DNA of 54,801 bases, from positions 1 through 54,801 of the forward strand of contig JAFGXV010000021.1 of the NCBI GenBank assembly GCA_016936455.1, in the 5' to 3' direction. This DNA comes from Desulfuromonadaceae bacterium (GTDB lineage: Bacteria > Desulfobacterota > Desulfuromonadia > Desulfuromonadales > Desulfuromonadaceae). The position numbers were made by a program, and so were the translations under genes. Shown here piece by piece: positions 25,819 to 33,873 of the stretch (positions are counted from its first letter, which is position 1; each line of letters begins with the position of its first letter). The notes below the pieces were generated by a model. That model did not search any database, was not told where the DNA came from, and was given only the letters and a program-made list of their open reading frames with translations.

Positions 25819-27619
25819 ACAATGGTGGTCCGACTACTGGCAGCCACCGGCACAGTTGAACCCGTGGCAATGGGCGGAGGCGCTGCTGGTATTCTCGGCG
25901 CGATCCTCTGCTTTTCCCGGGCGCTATCGGTCATCGATCACACCCTACGTGCGGCAGATCCTGGAGGACTTTCAGAACCCGGAGATCCGGCGGATTCATC
26001 TGTGCTGGGGGGCGCAGAGCGCCAAGACCACCACGCTGTCGGTGGCGCTGGCGTATACCATCGACCAGGCACCAGGACCGGCGCTGTTCGTCATGCCGTC
26101 ATTGGACATGGCGCGCAGCTTCAGCGAAAACCGGCTGCAACCGCTGATTGAAGACTGTGAAGCCCTGGCCAGGCATAAAACCGACAACCGCCACGACTTC
26201 AAGAAAACGGAGTTCATTCTGGACCGGTCATCGATCTATTTACAGGGGGCGCAATCGGCCAACCAGCTGGCCAGCAGGCCTATAAAATACCTGTTCGCTG
26301 ACGAGGTGGACAAGTGGCCGGAACAGACCAGCAAGGAAGCGGACGCGCTGAGCCTGGCGGTGGAGCGTGTCAAAACCTACCGCGACCACAAGATCATCGT
26401 ATCATCGACACCCACGGTGCCATCCGGTCAGATCTGGCAAGCCTTCATGGCGGGTGATCGGCGGCGGTATATGCTGCCCTGTCCACTGTGCGGTGCGCTG
26501 TTCGCCCTGGAGTGGGAGCAGATCAAGTTCCCGGCCAGTGGGGACGCAGACAGGATCCGCAAGGAGACGTTTCTGGAGTGCCCACATTGCCGAGGTAGCA
26601 TTATAGAAAAGCATAAATCCATCATGCTGCAGAACGGTGAATGGCAAGCGCATCACCCGGCAGCGGCACCGGAGGTGCGCTCCTACCATCTCAGTGAGCT
26701 GTATTCTCCCTGGACCCGCTGGGGCGATCTGGCAGTGAAGTTCATTCAGGCCAGCCAGGCAGCGAAGACAGGCAACCCGGGGGCGCTGCACAACTTCGTC
26801 AACAGCAGTCTGGCAGAGCCATGGCAGCCGGAAGAAGGCCGCCGTGCTGACGATGACATGCTGCTCAATCTGCGTGATGAGCGACCGCGTGGACTGGTAC
26901 CGAAAGAGGCGCTGGGGATCACTGCTGCTGTGGACGTTCAGGACCATGGCTTCTGGTACGTGGTCAGAGCGTGGGGCAAGGATCTGGAAAGCTGGCTGCT
27001 TTACGATGGCCACTTGTCGGATTGGGATGCAGTGGAACAGATGCTGACGGGCTTTGATCTGGTCGACAGTGCCGGGCAGCAGTACAAGATCAATTTCACC
27101 CTGGTGGACTCCGGCGGCCACCGCACCAGCGAGGTTTATGATTTTTGCCGACGGATGCCAGGGGTTGCACCATCCAAAGGTGAACAGCGCATGGCGCAGC
27201 CGTGGAGAATGTCGAAGCTGGATCACTACCCGGGCAACGGCGTTGCCATTCCTGGCGGGCTGCAGCTGTACCGGCTGAACACCACGTTCTTCAAGGACAT
27301 GCTCAACAGCCGCACGCACATTGCCCCGGCGGACCCGGGGGCGTTCCATCTGCACAGTGACATTCAGCCAGGTGGTGATTACATCAAGCACATGGTGGCT
27401 GAATATCGGGATGATTCGGGGATCTGGCGCTGCCCCTCCGGCCGGAGGAACGACCTGTTCGACTGTGAAGCCATGGCGCTGGCGGCAGCGGATATCATCC
27501 GGGTGGGGAGCTGGAAACCACGACAGGATGCTGCACCGGCAAAGCAAAGGGAGATCACATCCGGAGGGGGTAGCAGACAAAAGCCGGACTGGTTTAACAA
27601 CAGGCGGCGATTTTGGTGA
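25793..27619 (+). CDS. Phage terminase large subunit (GpA family)
   Basis: A 608-residue packaging motor and nuclease of the lambda GpA type. The Walker A-like motif GAQSAKTTT is at 73-81 and Walker B LFADE at 167-171. Two CxxC pairs (CPLC, CPHC) lie in the middle, and the nuclease part contains AVDVQDHGFWYVV. The length is full for the family and no frameshift is seen, so the motor looks functional. It is followed by no portal, capsid or tail gene, which is the oddest point of the element. It would need a capsid from another phage, or the gene is a remnant. Confidence 0.93.
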   Translation: MSQTIQQLEQWWSDYWQPPAQLNPWQWAEALLVFSARSSAFPGRYRSSITPYVRQILEDFQNPEIRRIHLCWGAQSAKTTTLSVALAYTIDQAPGPALFVMPSLDMARSFSENRLQPLIEDCEALARHKTDNRHDFKKTEFILDRSSIYLQGAQSANQLASRPIKYLFADEVDKWPEQTSKEADALSLAVERVKTYRDHKIIVSSTPTVPSGQIWQAFMAGDRRRYMLPCPLCGALFALEWEQIKFPASGDADRIRKETFLECPHCRGSIIEKHKSIMLQNGEWQAHHPAAAPEVRSYHLSELYSPWTRWGDLAVKFIQASQAAKTGNPGALHNFVNSSLAEPWQPEEGRRADDDMLLNLRDERPRGLVPKEALGITAAVDVQDHGFWYVVRAWGKDLESWLLYDGHLSDWDAVEQMLTGFDLVDSAGQQYKINFTLVDSGGHRTSEVYDFCRRMPGVAPSKGEQRMAQPWRMSKLDHYPGNGVAIPGGLQLYRLNTTFFKDMLNSRTHIAPADPGAFHLHSDIQPGGDYIKHMVAEYRDDSGIWRCPSGRRNDLFDCEAMALAAADIIRVGSWKPRQDAAPAKQREITSGGGSRQKPDWFNNRRRFW

Positions 27620-27810
27620 AACGCCATTTACAGAACAGTTTGAACACGAAACATAGTCAGGAATCGGGGCTTTGCCACCCGCATACGACGAAATCGGCCA
27701 AAAGGACCCACGAAGCGATAGGCAAATTCGATAACAACCGCCACGACAATGCCAAACCTCAGCGCCCATGGTAAACTGAACAGGAAGAAACTCACGGCAA
27801 GGAGCGGACA

Positions 27811-28011
27811 ATGAATGGTAAGCTCGACACTCGAATCTTCCTGCGCTACTGCCAGCTGGTCGTTGCCGTTGGGCTGCTCGGGTTTATCCCTGGACTTGAG
27901 CAGGCTTCAATCTTAGGCCTGCGCTTTTTAATTGGTGCGCTTTTCTATGCCGTGCTGGCCTTTATTCCGCTGAGCGTCATCCTGTTTGTGGCAACATACA
28001 TGCGGCGATAA
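27811..28011 (+). CDS. Small membrane protein in place of structural genes
   Basis: A 66-residue protein with two membrane segments (about 13-32 and 38-62; LVVAVGLLGFIPG, FYAVLAFIPLSVILFVATY). AAGGAG precedes the ATG at 27811. It lies 191 bp after the large terminase. A holin or superinfection-type role could be imagined but no motif shows it. Function unknown. Confidence 0.6.
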   Translation: MNGKLDTRIFLRYCQLVVAVGLLGFIPGLEQASILGLRFLIGALFYAVLAFIPLSVILFVATYMRR

Positions 28012-28032
28012 CGCCCCCACCAGTGAGAATTT

Positions 28033-28245
28033 ATGCCATTCAAGCAACCAACACAACTGATGACCGTGAGTGAGTTCGCCAAGCAGCTGGGCGTCAGTCG
28101 CCAGCATGTCTATAATCTGATCGAGCGTGGACCGGATGAAGGCGGGATTACCGCCTATCGTTTCGGATATGTGCGAGGGCTGCGGATCCACCGGACAGAG
28201 GTGGAACGGTATATCGGGGAGTGTCGTGTCGATGCAGGAAAATAA
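28033..28245 (+). CDS. Helix-turn-helix excisionase-like protein
   Basis: A 70-residue DNA-binding protein. The HTH is LMTVSEFAKQLGVSRQHVYNLIE, followed by a GLRIHRTEVERYI wing, the arrangement of excisionase/AlpA-like and MerR-fold proteins. It is the second such regulator on the element, near the right end. It could be the excisionase (recombination directionality factor) or a small regulator. It overlaps the next gene by 14 bases. Confidence 0.72.
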   Translation: MPFKQPTQLMTVSEFAKQLGVSRQHVYNLIERGPDEGGITAYRFGYVRGLRIHRTEVERYIGECRVDAGK

Positions 28246-28555
28246 CGAGCGCTTGTCACCAGAGCTGATCAGGACACTACTTGAGCACCTGGCCGAGAAC
28301 CCGACCACCAGCTTTGAACGCTGGATGGCCTACCGGGAAACCTGCCTTGCCACGGGCCGCTCAGTCTTCTGGCTCATGCGACCACGCCAGGAGGAAAAGC
28401 CCATCACCACCGCCACCCTGGTGGACGGCCTGCAGCTGCAAGCACACAGTCGCACCGTGCTGATGCAGCGGATCATGGCCGCACGTCCTGACCAGGAGAA
28501 TATTCTGGCGTTTGTGGGGAGCGACGCCCCAGCGACTGCACGGCAGCCAGAATAG
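28232..28555 (+). CDS. Small hypothetical protein of the element
   Basis: A 107-residue helical protein (LSPELIRTLLEHLAENPTTS, SFERWMAYRETCLA). The start at 28232 overlaps the HTH gene; a GTG at 28226 with GGGGAG upstream is the alternative. Its last 83 bases overlap a convergent minus-strand gene, so its exact end may be unusual. No family recognised. Confidence 0.5.
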   Translation: MQENNERLSPELIRTLLEHLAENPTTSFERWMAYRETCLATGRSVFWLMRPRQEEKPITTATLVDGLQLQAHSRTVLMQRIMAARPDQENILAFVGSDAPATARQPE

Positions 28556-28715
28556 CATCCTGCCATTGCTCCGCCGAAATCTGCCATTGCTCACAGGCCG
28601 CGACATCAACACCACGCAGCCCCAGCTGAGCCACCTCCATGAGCGTCATGGTCTCGATGCAGTGCCGGGCGAACCGGGCAGCGTTGGCAGGCAGGCACTC
28701 AACAGGCCGAGTCAT
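28473..28715 (-). CDS. Small hypothetical protein, opposite strand
   Basis: An 80-residue frame on the minus strand with a plausible amino-acid mix (CIETMTLMEVAQLGLRG, ISAEQWQDAILAAV). AAAGGA lies upstream of the ATG at 28715. It overlaps the 3' end of the plus-strand small gene by 83 bases. Both may be real, or only one. No function known. Confidence 0.4.
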   Translation of the reverse strand: MTRPVECLPANAARFARHCIETMTLMEVAQLGLRGVDVAACEQWQISAEQWQDAILAAVQSLGRRSPQTPEYSPGQDVRP

Positions 28716-28860
28716 TTCTTTGTGTCCTTTCATTTCAACTTTCAAACAGGGCACAAACTATCTGCAGCCAAAGATTGTTTCAAGAATTTTAATATTAGTT
28801 TTTTTGCTGCTGTGGTATTGTTTGCGAGCGGTATAAAAGAGGGGAGCGACAAAGAAAAAA

Positions 28861-28876
28861 GTGGGTAACTTTGGGG
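28861..28876 (+). repeat. Integrase arm-type repeat, right end
   Basis: gtgggtaactttgggg repeats the 12-mer gtgggtaacttt of 17203-17214 exactly and in the same orientation, 11.66 kb away. It is the strongest evidence for the right limit of the element. Confidence 0.6.
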
Positions 28877-28941
28877 GGAGCACAAAAAAACTGTGGCAAC
28901 AATTATCAACAAAAACAAGATGTTGATTGTTTTATTAGACT

Positions 28942-28953
28942 CCGCCGCCCCCA
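28942..28953 (+). other. Candidate att core copy (attR)
   Basis: ccgccgccccca differs from the ssrA 3' segment ccgccgcctcca (17076-17087) at one base and lies at the shift back to GC-richer DNA. It is short, so the call is tentative. Confidence 0.35.
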
Positions 28954-29015
28954 ATTATGCTAGTAACAAGCTGTAATCACAGGGATTAGCTCCTGTCCTA
29001 GAAGTCTTCGTATTG

Positions 29016-29040
29016 AGGTGTGCCAATCAGGTGTGCCAAT
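29016..29040 (+). repeat. Tandem 12-mer aggtgtgccaat, twice
   Basis: Two direct copies (29016-29027 and 29029-29040) are separated by one base. They differ from the GTGGGTAACTTT arm repeats. Their look resembles arm-type sites of another tyrosine integrase, so they may mark an older insertion. Confidence 0.5.
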
Positions 29041-29188
29041 TACGGAGGTTTTTGTGGTTTATGGCAACTCGTATCTGTACCAGTCACGCATCAAATGATC
29101 CTGCGCGCCATCGACAGACAGCGAGTAAACTCCCTGACAGCGGTGACAAATCCGCATAGCCGGGCTCATACATGCAATGAGGAACTTT

Positions 29189-30175
29189 ATGACCCTTGCT
29201 TTTATCGCCGTAATTTTTGGCCTCGGACTCCTCGTCTGGAGCGCCGACCGTTTTGTGGAGGGCTCGGCCTCCACCGCCCGCCATTTCGGCATGCCGTCGC
29301 TGCTGATCGGCATGGTGATCGTCGGGTTCGGCACCTCCGCGCCGGAGATGGTGGTGTCGGCCCTGGCCGCTTCGCAGGGTAACCCAGGCATCGCGCTGGG
29401 CAACGCCTACGGCTCGAACATCACCAATATCGCCCTGATCCTGGGGGTGACGGCCCTGATCAGTCCTATCGCCGTCCATTCGCAGGTGCTGCGCAAGGAA
29501 CTGCCCATCCTCACGCTGGTGACAGCGCTGGCAGCCTGGCAGATCTGGGATGGCGAGATCACCCGCCTCGATGCCGTGGTGCTGCTCGCCGTGTTCGGCG
29601 GCCTGATGGCCTGGACCATCTGGCAGGGGCTGCGGAAAAAAGTCGATGCTCTGGGCAACGAGATGGAGCAGGAGTTGGACGTCCGCGCCATGCCGATCCG
29701 CCGCGCGGTCTTCTGGCTGGTGGTCGGGCTGGCGCTTTTGATTGTCAGCTCCCGCATCCTGGTATGGGGCGCGGTGGAGATCGCTCATGGGTTCGGGGTC
29801 AGCGACCTGATCATCGGCCTGACCATCGTCGCGGTCGGCACCTCGCTGCCGGAACTGGCCTCGTCGATCATCGCCACCCGCAGGGGGGAGCATGACATCG
29901 CCCTGGGCAACGTGCTCGGTTCCAATCTGTTCAATACCCTGGCGGTGGTGGGTATCGCCGGGGCAATTCATCCTATGGCGGTCGGGCCGGAAGTCCTCAG
30001 CCGCGATATGCTGGTTATGGCCGTGCTGACCCTGTCGCTGTTCGTTATCGGCTATGGACTCCGGGGGGCTGGTCGTATCAATCGCATCGAGGGTGCGATG
30101 CTGCTGGGCTGTTACGTGGGCTATACGGCCTACCTGATCAGTACGGTGTTCAGTCAGTCGGCGCAAGGGGCATGA
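29189..30175 (+). CDS. CaCA-family sodium/calcium antiporter (YrbG-like)
   Basis: An inner-membrane antiporter of 328 residues with about ten membrane segments. The two internal alpha repeats that define the family are clear: GFGTSAPEMVVS with GNAYGSNITN in the first half, and AVGTSLPELASS with GNVLGSNLFN in the second. Substrate ions are inferred as Ca2+ and Na+. The ATG at 29189 follows AGGA at a good distance; an ATG at 29177 is also possible. It overlaps the next long frame but is probably cotranscribed with the methyltransferase. Confidence 0.9.
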   Translation: MTLAFIAVIFGLGLLVWSADRFVEGSASTARHFGMPSLLIGMVIVGFGTSAPEMVVSALAASQGNPGIALGNAYGSNITNIALILGVTALISPIAVHSQVLRKELPILTLVTALAAWQIWDGEITRLDAVVLLAVFGGLMAWTIWQGLRKKVDALGNEMEQELDVRAMPIRRAVFWLVVGLALLIVSSRILVWGAVEIAHGFGVSDLIIGLTIVAVGTSLPELASSIIATRRGEHDIALGNVLGSNLFNTLAVVGIAGAIHPMAVGPEVLSRDMLVMAVLTLSLFVIGYGLRGAGRINRIEGAMLLGCYVGYTAYLISTVFSQSAQGA

Positions 30176-30210
30176 TCGTCGCCGAAATCCATCATAACAA
30201 AGGAAAAACC

Positions 30211-30960
30211 GTGAGCGATTTTCAACTGCTGATAGACCTCCACCGGCCTGCGGAACGGCAGGGACCTGGCGGGGACGCTGAAACAAAACGGGCGCTGGAA
30301 CTGGCCGGACTCGAGCGGTCGCGACCGTTGAAAATCGCCGATATCGGCTGCGGCACCGGCGCTTCGACCCTTGTCCTCGCCAGGGAGTTGGATGCTGAAA
30401 TTACCGCCGTGGATTTCCTGCCGGAGTTTCTCGACGAGCTGCATACCAGAGCCAGTGACCAAGGCGTGGCGGACAGGATTATTACGCTGAACTGTTCCAT
30501 GGATGCCCTGCCGTTTGAGGATGGCGAATTCGACGTGATCTGGTCCGAAGGGGCGATCTACAACATGGGCTTCGAGGCGGGTGTCTCCGCCTGGCGCCGC
30601 TTCCTGAAACCCGGAGGAAAGCTCATCGTTTCCGAGATCACCTGGCTTCGTGCCACACGACCGTCTGAACTCGAGTCCCATTGGCAGACGGAGTACCCGG
30701 AGATTGATGTTGCATCAAACAAGGTTGGCATCCTTGAACAGCATGGCTACAGTCCCCAGGGCTATTTTGTCCTGCCGGTTCATTGCTGGCTTGAGAATTA
30801 CTATCGCCCCATGCAGGGCCGTTTCGGAGCGTTTCTCGAGCGGCATGGCCACAGCGAACAGGCCAAGGCGGTCGTTGAAGCGGAACAGCACGAAATTGCC
30901 CTGTATGAAACATACCGGGACGACTACAGTTATGGTGTTTATGTGGCAAAAAAGGTGTGA
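30211..30960 (+). CDS. Class I SAM-dependent methyltransferase
   Basis: A 249-residue cytoplasmic methyltransferase. The SAM-binding glycine motif is ADIGCGTGASTLVLA, the acidic residue after strand 2 is in ITAVDFLPE, and DVIWSEGAIYNMGFE is the motif after strand 4. The rest (HCWLENYYRPMQ, YGVYVAKK) is of an uncharacterised methyltransferase group. The substrate is unknown. The GTG at 30211 follows AAAGGA by six bases and is preferred over an ATG at 30172. Confidence 0.85.
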   Translation: MSDFQLLIDLHRPAERQGPGGDAETKRALELAGLERSRPLKIADIGCGTGASTLVLARELDAEITAVDFLPEFLDELHTRASDQGVADRIITLNCSMDALPFEDGEFDVIWSEGAIYNMGFEAGVSAWRRFLKPGGKLIVSEITWLRATRPSELESHWQTEYPEIDVASNKVGILEQHGYSPQGYFVLPVHCWLENYYRPMQGRFGAFLERHGHSEQAKAVVEAEQHEIALYETYRDDYSYGVYVAKKV

Positions 30961-31374
30961 GGCATTTTCCTTCGAGTGGGGGATTTCGGAGGATCAACTC
31001 GATTTCAGCCTTGGATCGAATTTGATAGAAATGTCAGGCTTTTTGCTGCTTTCTAGCTTTTTAACCGTCTTGACTAACCGCTATGTCGGTAGGATTATCT
31101 GCGGGACTCATTCATTAACCTGATTGGCGCTATGCAAAAGGATGCTGGACAGTGTCTGCTGCTTACCAAAGATATAGAGAAGGGCATCGAGGTCGGCATC
31201 ACGAAGGTGCGTTGTGTACCAGTGGTCAAATATCTGTTGATGGGAGCAGGAAATGAAGGTAGTTAGGCAGCTGCCGATATCTGGTATATCTTCCAGATTA
31301 TTCAAAATCTCGCAACTCCGTGATCGAGTGGATAACGTTTTGTCCACGCCAATGAACAAACGAGGCTCACGGGC
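30961..31374. other. 414-bp stretch without a supported gene
   Basis: The stretch is AT-richer than its flanks. An 83-codon minus-strand frame (31108-31359) begins with TTG and has no ribosome site, so I do not call it. No RNA structure or repeat stands out. Confidence 0.5.
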
Positions 31375-32184
31375 ATGGTGATGATAAAAATGCCGGAGCG
31401 TATCAAACCAAGGTTCAGTCGCTATATCGGCATTGACTATTCCGGCGCGGAAACCCCGGATTCCAGCCTGAAGGGGCTTCGGGTTTACGAGGCGAGCTTC
31501 GAGTCTCTGCCGGTAGAAGTGGGTCCGCCGCCCAGTCCGCGTAAATACTGGACAAGGCGTGGCCTGGCGGAATGGCTGGCTGACCAGTTATCCGGTGATG
31601 TGCCGACTATCGTTGGTATCGACCATGGTTTTTCCTTTCCTCTGCGGTATTTCGAGGTTCACCACCTCGAACCGGACTGGCCGACTTTTCTCGACGATTT
31701 CCAGAAGCATTGGCCGACTGATGCTGCAAACACCTACGTCGATTTCGTTCGGGACGGTTCACGGGGCGAAGGCGATGCCCGATCCGGCAGCGCCCGCTGG
31801 CGGCGGATCTCCGAGGAACGGGCCGGAGCCAAGTCAGTCTTTCATTTCGACGTACCTGGTTCGGTAGCCAAATCGACTCATTCCGGGCTGCCGTGGCTGA
31901 GGTATCTGCGCAATCAGCATGGAGATCGGGTCCACTTCTGGCCTTTCGACGGTTGGGAGATCCCTGCGGGCAAGTCCGTGCTGGTGGAAATTTACCCGTC
32001 GCTGTGGAGCAAGAGCACTCCCCGGGAGGGCCGCACGCTTGACCAGCATGATGCCTATGTCGCGGCCGCCTGGCTGCGGCAGGTGGACATGGACGGAAGT
32101 CTCAGGAAATTTCTCAAGCCCAATATGCTGGCTGGCGAATATCCTGTTGCTCAAGTCGAGGGGTGGATTTTGGGGGTGTTGTGA
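31375..32184 (+). CDS. DUF429-like hypothetical protein (RNase H-like fold likely)
   Basis: A 269-residue soluble protein. It begins with YIGIDYSGAETPD and has a later VGIDHGFSFP, with a C-terminal LVEIYPSLW and LDQHDAYVAAAWL. These resemble DUF429 proteins, which share an RNase H-like fold with acidic residues in a possible metal site. Function and substrate are unknown. Several ATGs near 31375-31390 could serve as start. It is followed by 135 bp before the coaD gene on the other strand. Confidence 0.7.
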   Translation: MVMIKMPERIKPRFSRYIGIDYSGAETPDSSLKGLRVYEASFESLPVEVGPPPSPRKYWTRRGLAEWLADQLSGDVPTIVGIDHGFSFPLRYFEVHHLEPDWPTFLDDFQKHWPTDAANTYVDFVRDGSRGEGDARSGSARWRRISEERAGAKSVFHFDVPGSVAKSTHSGLPWLRYLRNQHGDRVHFWPFDGWEIPAGKSVLVEIYPSLWSKSTPREGRTLDQHDAYVAAAWLRQVDMDGSLRKFLKPNMLAGEYPVAQVEGWILGVL

Positions 32185-32319
32185 CGCGCCCGGTTTCTTC
32201 AGGAAGGCCGCCCTTTTACGCGTGGGGTTGCGTATTGCGCGACGCATGAAATCTGAAACGGGACATGCCCTGAGGGCATAAAACTGTACAAGGCTTTTTT
32301 TCGTGTTATTGATCGACTG

Positions 32320-32805
32320 CTAAGGTTGCGGAAATTTTTCCTGCAACTTGGCCAGCACGTTGGCCGGAACGAATTCCGTGATCGTCCCTCCCAATGCTGC
32401 CATCTCCTTGACGACGGAAGAACTCAGATAGCCATAGCGGACCGAGGTCATCATAAACAGGGTTTCCACCCGTTTCTCGACCGTGTGGTTAACCTGGGCC
32501 AGCTGGAATTCGTATTCAAAGTCAGAAACCGCCCGCAACCCGCGCAGAATAATGCGCGCGCCTTTTTCGACCACATAGTTAATCAGCAATCCATCGATGA
32601 CATCAACGATAATGCGCGGATCATTGCCAGTCGCCTCACGAATCATCGTTACCCGTTCCTCAACCGTAAACAGATTGTTCTTGGCTGAGTTCTGTGCGAC
32701 ACCGACGATGATGGTGTCAAAGGCATTCAGCCCACGCTGAATAATATCCAGATGGCCGAAAGTGACGGGGTCGAATGAACCTGGGTAGACGGCAGTACGA
32801 TTCAT
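32320..32805 (-). CDS. coaD: Phosphopantetheine adenylyltransferase
   Basis: CoaD makes dephospho-CoA from 4'-phosphopantetheine and ATP. The 161-residue protein has the family start AVYPGSFDPVTFGHLDII (with the HxGH-type TFGH), LRAVSDFEYEFQ, and YGYLSSSVVKEMA near the end. It overlaps the upstream rsmD stop by 4 bases, a common pairing. It shares the CoA pathway with panB/panC in this window. Confidence 0.97.
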   Translation of the reverse strand: MNRTAVYPGSFDPVTFGHLDIIQRGLNAFDTIIVGVAQNSAKNNLFTVEERVTMIREATGNDPRIIVDVIDGLLINYVVEKGARIILRGLRAVSDFEYEFQLAQVNHTVEKRVETLFMMTSVRYGYLSSSVVKEMAALGGTITEFVPANVLAKLQEKFPQP

Positions 32806-33383
32806 GGATTCAGTTCTCCATTACTGTGATGGTACAGATAAATACTGGTCTGACCGTAATGACGCTGGTCCAGGCAGCTGTAGCGCCCGATCTGCTCCGG
32901 GACAGCTTCGCCTCGACGTTCCTCGGCACAGATCAGACCGGCGCTGGCCAGCAGACTGGCCGCGCTGATTTTTTCAATCACCTGCGGCAGCAGACCCTGG
33001 CCATAGGGCGGATCAAGAAAGATCAGGTCGAACTGTTGACCGGCGAGTTCGGTGATGGCCTCTTTGGCGGGCCGGGAAATCACCCGGCACTGGGATTCCA
33101 GTCGGCACAGTCTGGCATTGTCCAAAATCAGTTTCTGGGCCTGTTTCCCCTGGTCGACAAATACGGCTCTTGCGGCGCCCCGGCTCAGGGCTTCAAGCCC
33201 CAGGGCACCACTGCCGGCAAAGATGTCGAGGACAGAAAGTCCATTGAACGCTGCCGGGCCGCCCAGCTGGCTGGAGAGGATGCTGAACAGGGCTTCACGC
33301 ACCCGGTCGCTGGTGGGACGGATGGTCTGCCCCGAAAAGGTTTTCAGTTGCCGGCCTTTAGCACTGCCACTGATGATGCGCAT
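32802..33383 (-). CDS. rsmD: 16S rRNA (guanine966-N2)-methyltransferase
   Basis: RsmD methylates G966 of 16S rRNA. The 193-residue protein has the N-terminal RIISGSAKGRQL and TSDRVREALFSIL patterns, the SAM motif DIFAGSGALGLEALSRGA, and the catalytic DPPYGQGLL. It is in an operon with yhbY upstream (3-bp gap) and coaD downstream. Confidence 0.96.
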   Translation of the reverse strand: MRIISGSAKGRQLKTFSGQTIRPTSDRVREALFSILSSQLGGPAAFNGLSVLDIFAGSGALGLEALSRGAARAVFVDQGKQAQKLILDNARLCRLESQCRVISRPAKEAITELAGQQFDLIFLDPPYGQGLLPQVIEKISAASLLASAGLICAEERRGEAVPEQIGRYSCLDQRHYGQTSIYLYHHSNGELNP

Positions 33384-33386
33384 GGA

Positions 33387-33680
33387 TCAGGGCAGTTCGA
33401 TCCGCTGCTGCTCCGATGGCCGATAGAGCAGCAGGGTGCGGCCGAGGACCTGGGCAACAGCGCACCCCGCGGCTTGGGACAACTGCTCGGCGACCTGGTG
33501 GCGGTCGAGCAGACACCCCTCCTGGATGCGGACCTTGATCAGCTCATGATGGGTCAGGGCTTCTTCGAGAGACTCGAGCAGAGCGTCGTTAATCTCCTCT
33601 TTTCCGACCATGACGACGGGTTGCAGGTGGTGGCCGAGGCCGCGCAGATAACGAACTTGCTTGCCGGTTAATGCTTTCAT
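33387..33680 (-). CDS. yhbY: CRM-domain RNA-binding protein YhbY
   Basis: A 97-residue ribosome-assembly protein with the CRM fold: LTGKQVRYLRGLGHHLQPVV, VGKEEINDALLESL and KVRIQEGCLLDRH. The family binds pre-50S rRNA. The ATG at 33680 matches the usual start (MKALTGKQ); an upstream ATG at 33704 lacks support. It is the first gene of the yhbY-rsmD-coaD operon. Confidence 0.93.
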   Translation of the reverse strand: MKALTGKQVRYLRGLGHHLQPVVMVGKEEINDALLESLEEALTHHELIKVRIQEGCLLDRHQVAEQLSQAAGCAVAQVLGRTLLLYRPSEQQRIELP

Positions 33681-33873
33681 AACGATCCGATTTTTCTCCA
33701 TCATTGAGGGATGCCGTGAGCATGACTGCTCAGCGTGCGTGCCAAGTTTATACCCCGTGGGCGGTGAAATGGCAATGTTCCAATTCGGTTGACCCTCTCG
33801 TTGGCAATCGTCATACTTGAAGGCAGCTTTCGAAATGAATCGCTGCCTGTTTTTTGCCCTGTTTCGTCTGGTG

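Larger units (their letters stand above)
17076..28953 (+). mobile_element. Integrated phage-satellite-like or defective prophage element at ssrA
   Basis: This stretch of about 11.9 kb starts at the tmRNA 3' end and has its integrase directly next to the target gene. It contains an AlpA-like regulator, a primase and DUF3987 helicase-like replication module, small phage genes, a PD-(D/E)xK nuclease, Gp157, and small and large terminase subunits. No portal, protease, capsid, tail, holin or endolysin gene is visible. The limits are inferred. The left end is the ssrA 3' end. The right end is a partial copy of the core (11 of 12 bases, 28942-28953), with a 12-base arm repeat shared by both ends (17203 and 28861). 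The size resembles P4 and the phage-inducible islands, but a shrunken prophage is equally possible. Confidence 0.75.
28716..29188. other. AT-rich right-end region without a clear gene
   Basis: The 473 bp between the last element gene and the antiporter gene are A/T rich up to about 28940. They hold the right arm repeat (28861), the partial core copy (28942) and a tandem 12-mer (29016-29040). I see no convincing coding frame in it. It looks like an attachment region. Confidence 0.55.

Noticed and set aside
27628..27795. 55-codon minus-strand frame with a hydrophobic stretch (LRFGIVVAVVIEFAYRFVG)
   Set aside because: It starts with GTG without any purine-rich ribosome site, lies antisense in the gap after the terminase, and shares its start region with the leader of the plus-strand membrane gene.
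31108..31359. 83-codon minus-strand frame in the 30961-31374 gap
   Set aside because: TTG start without ribosome site, odd composition, no recognised motif.
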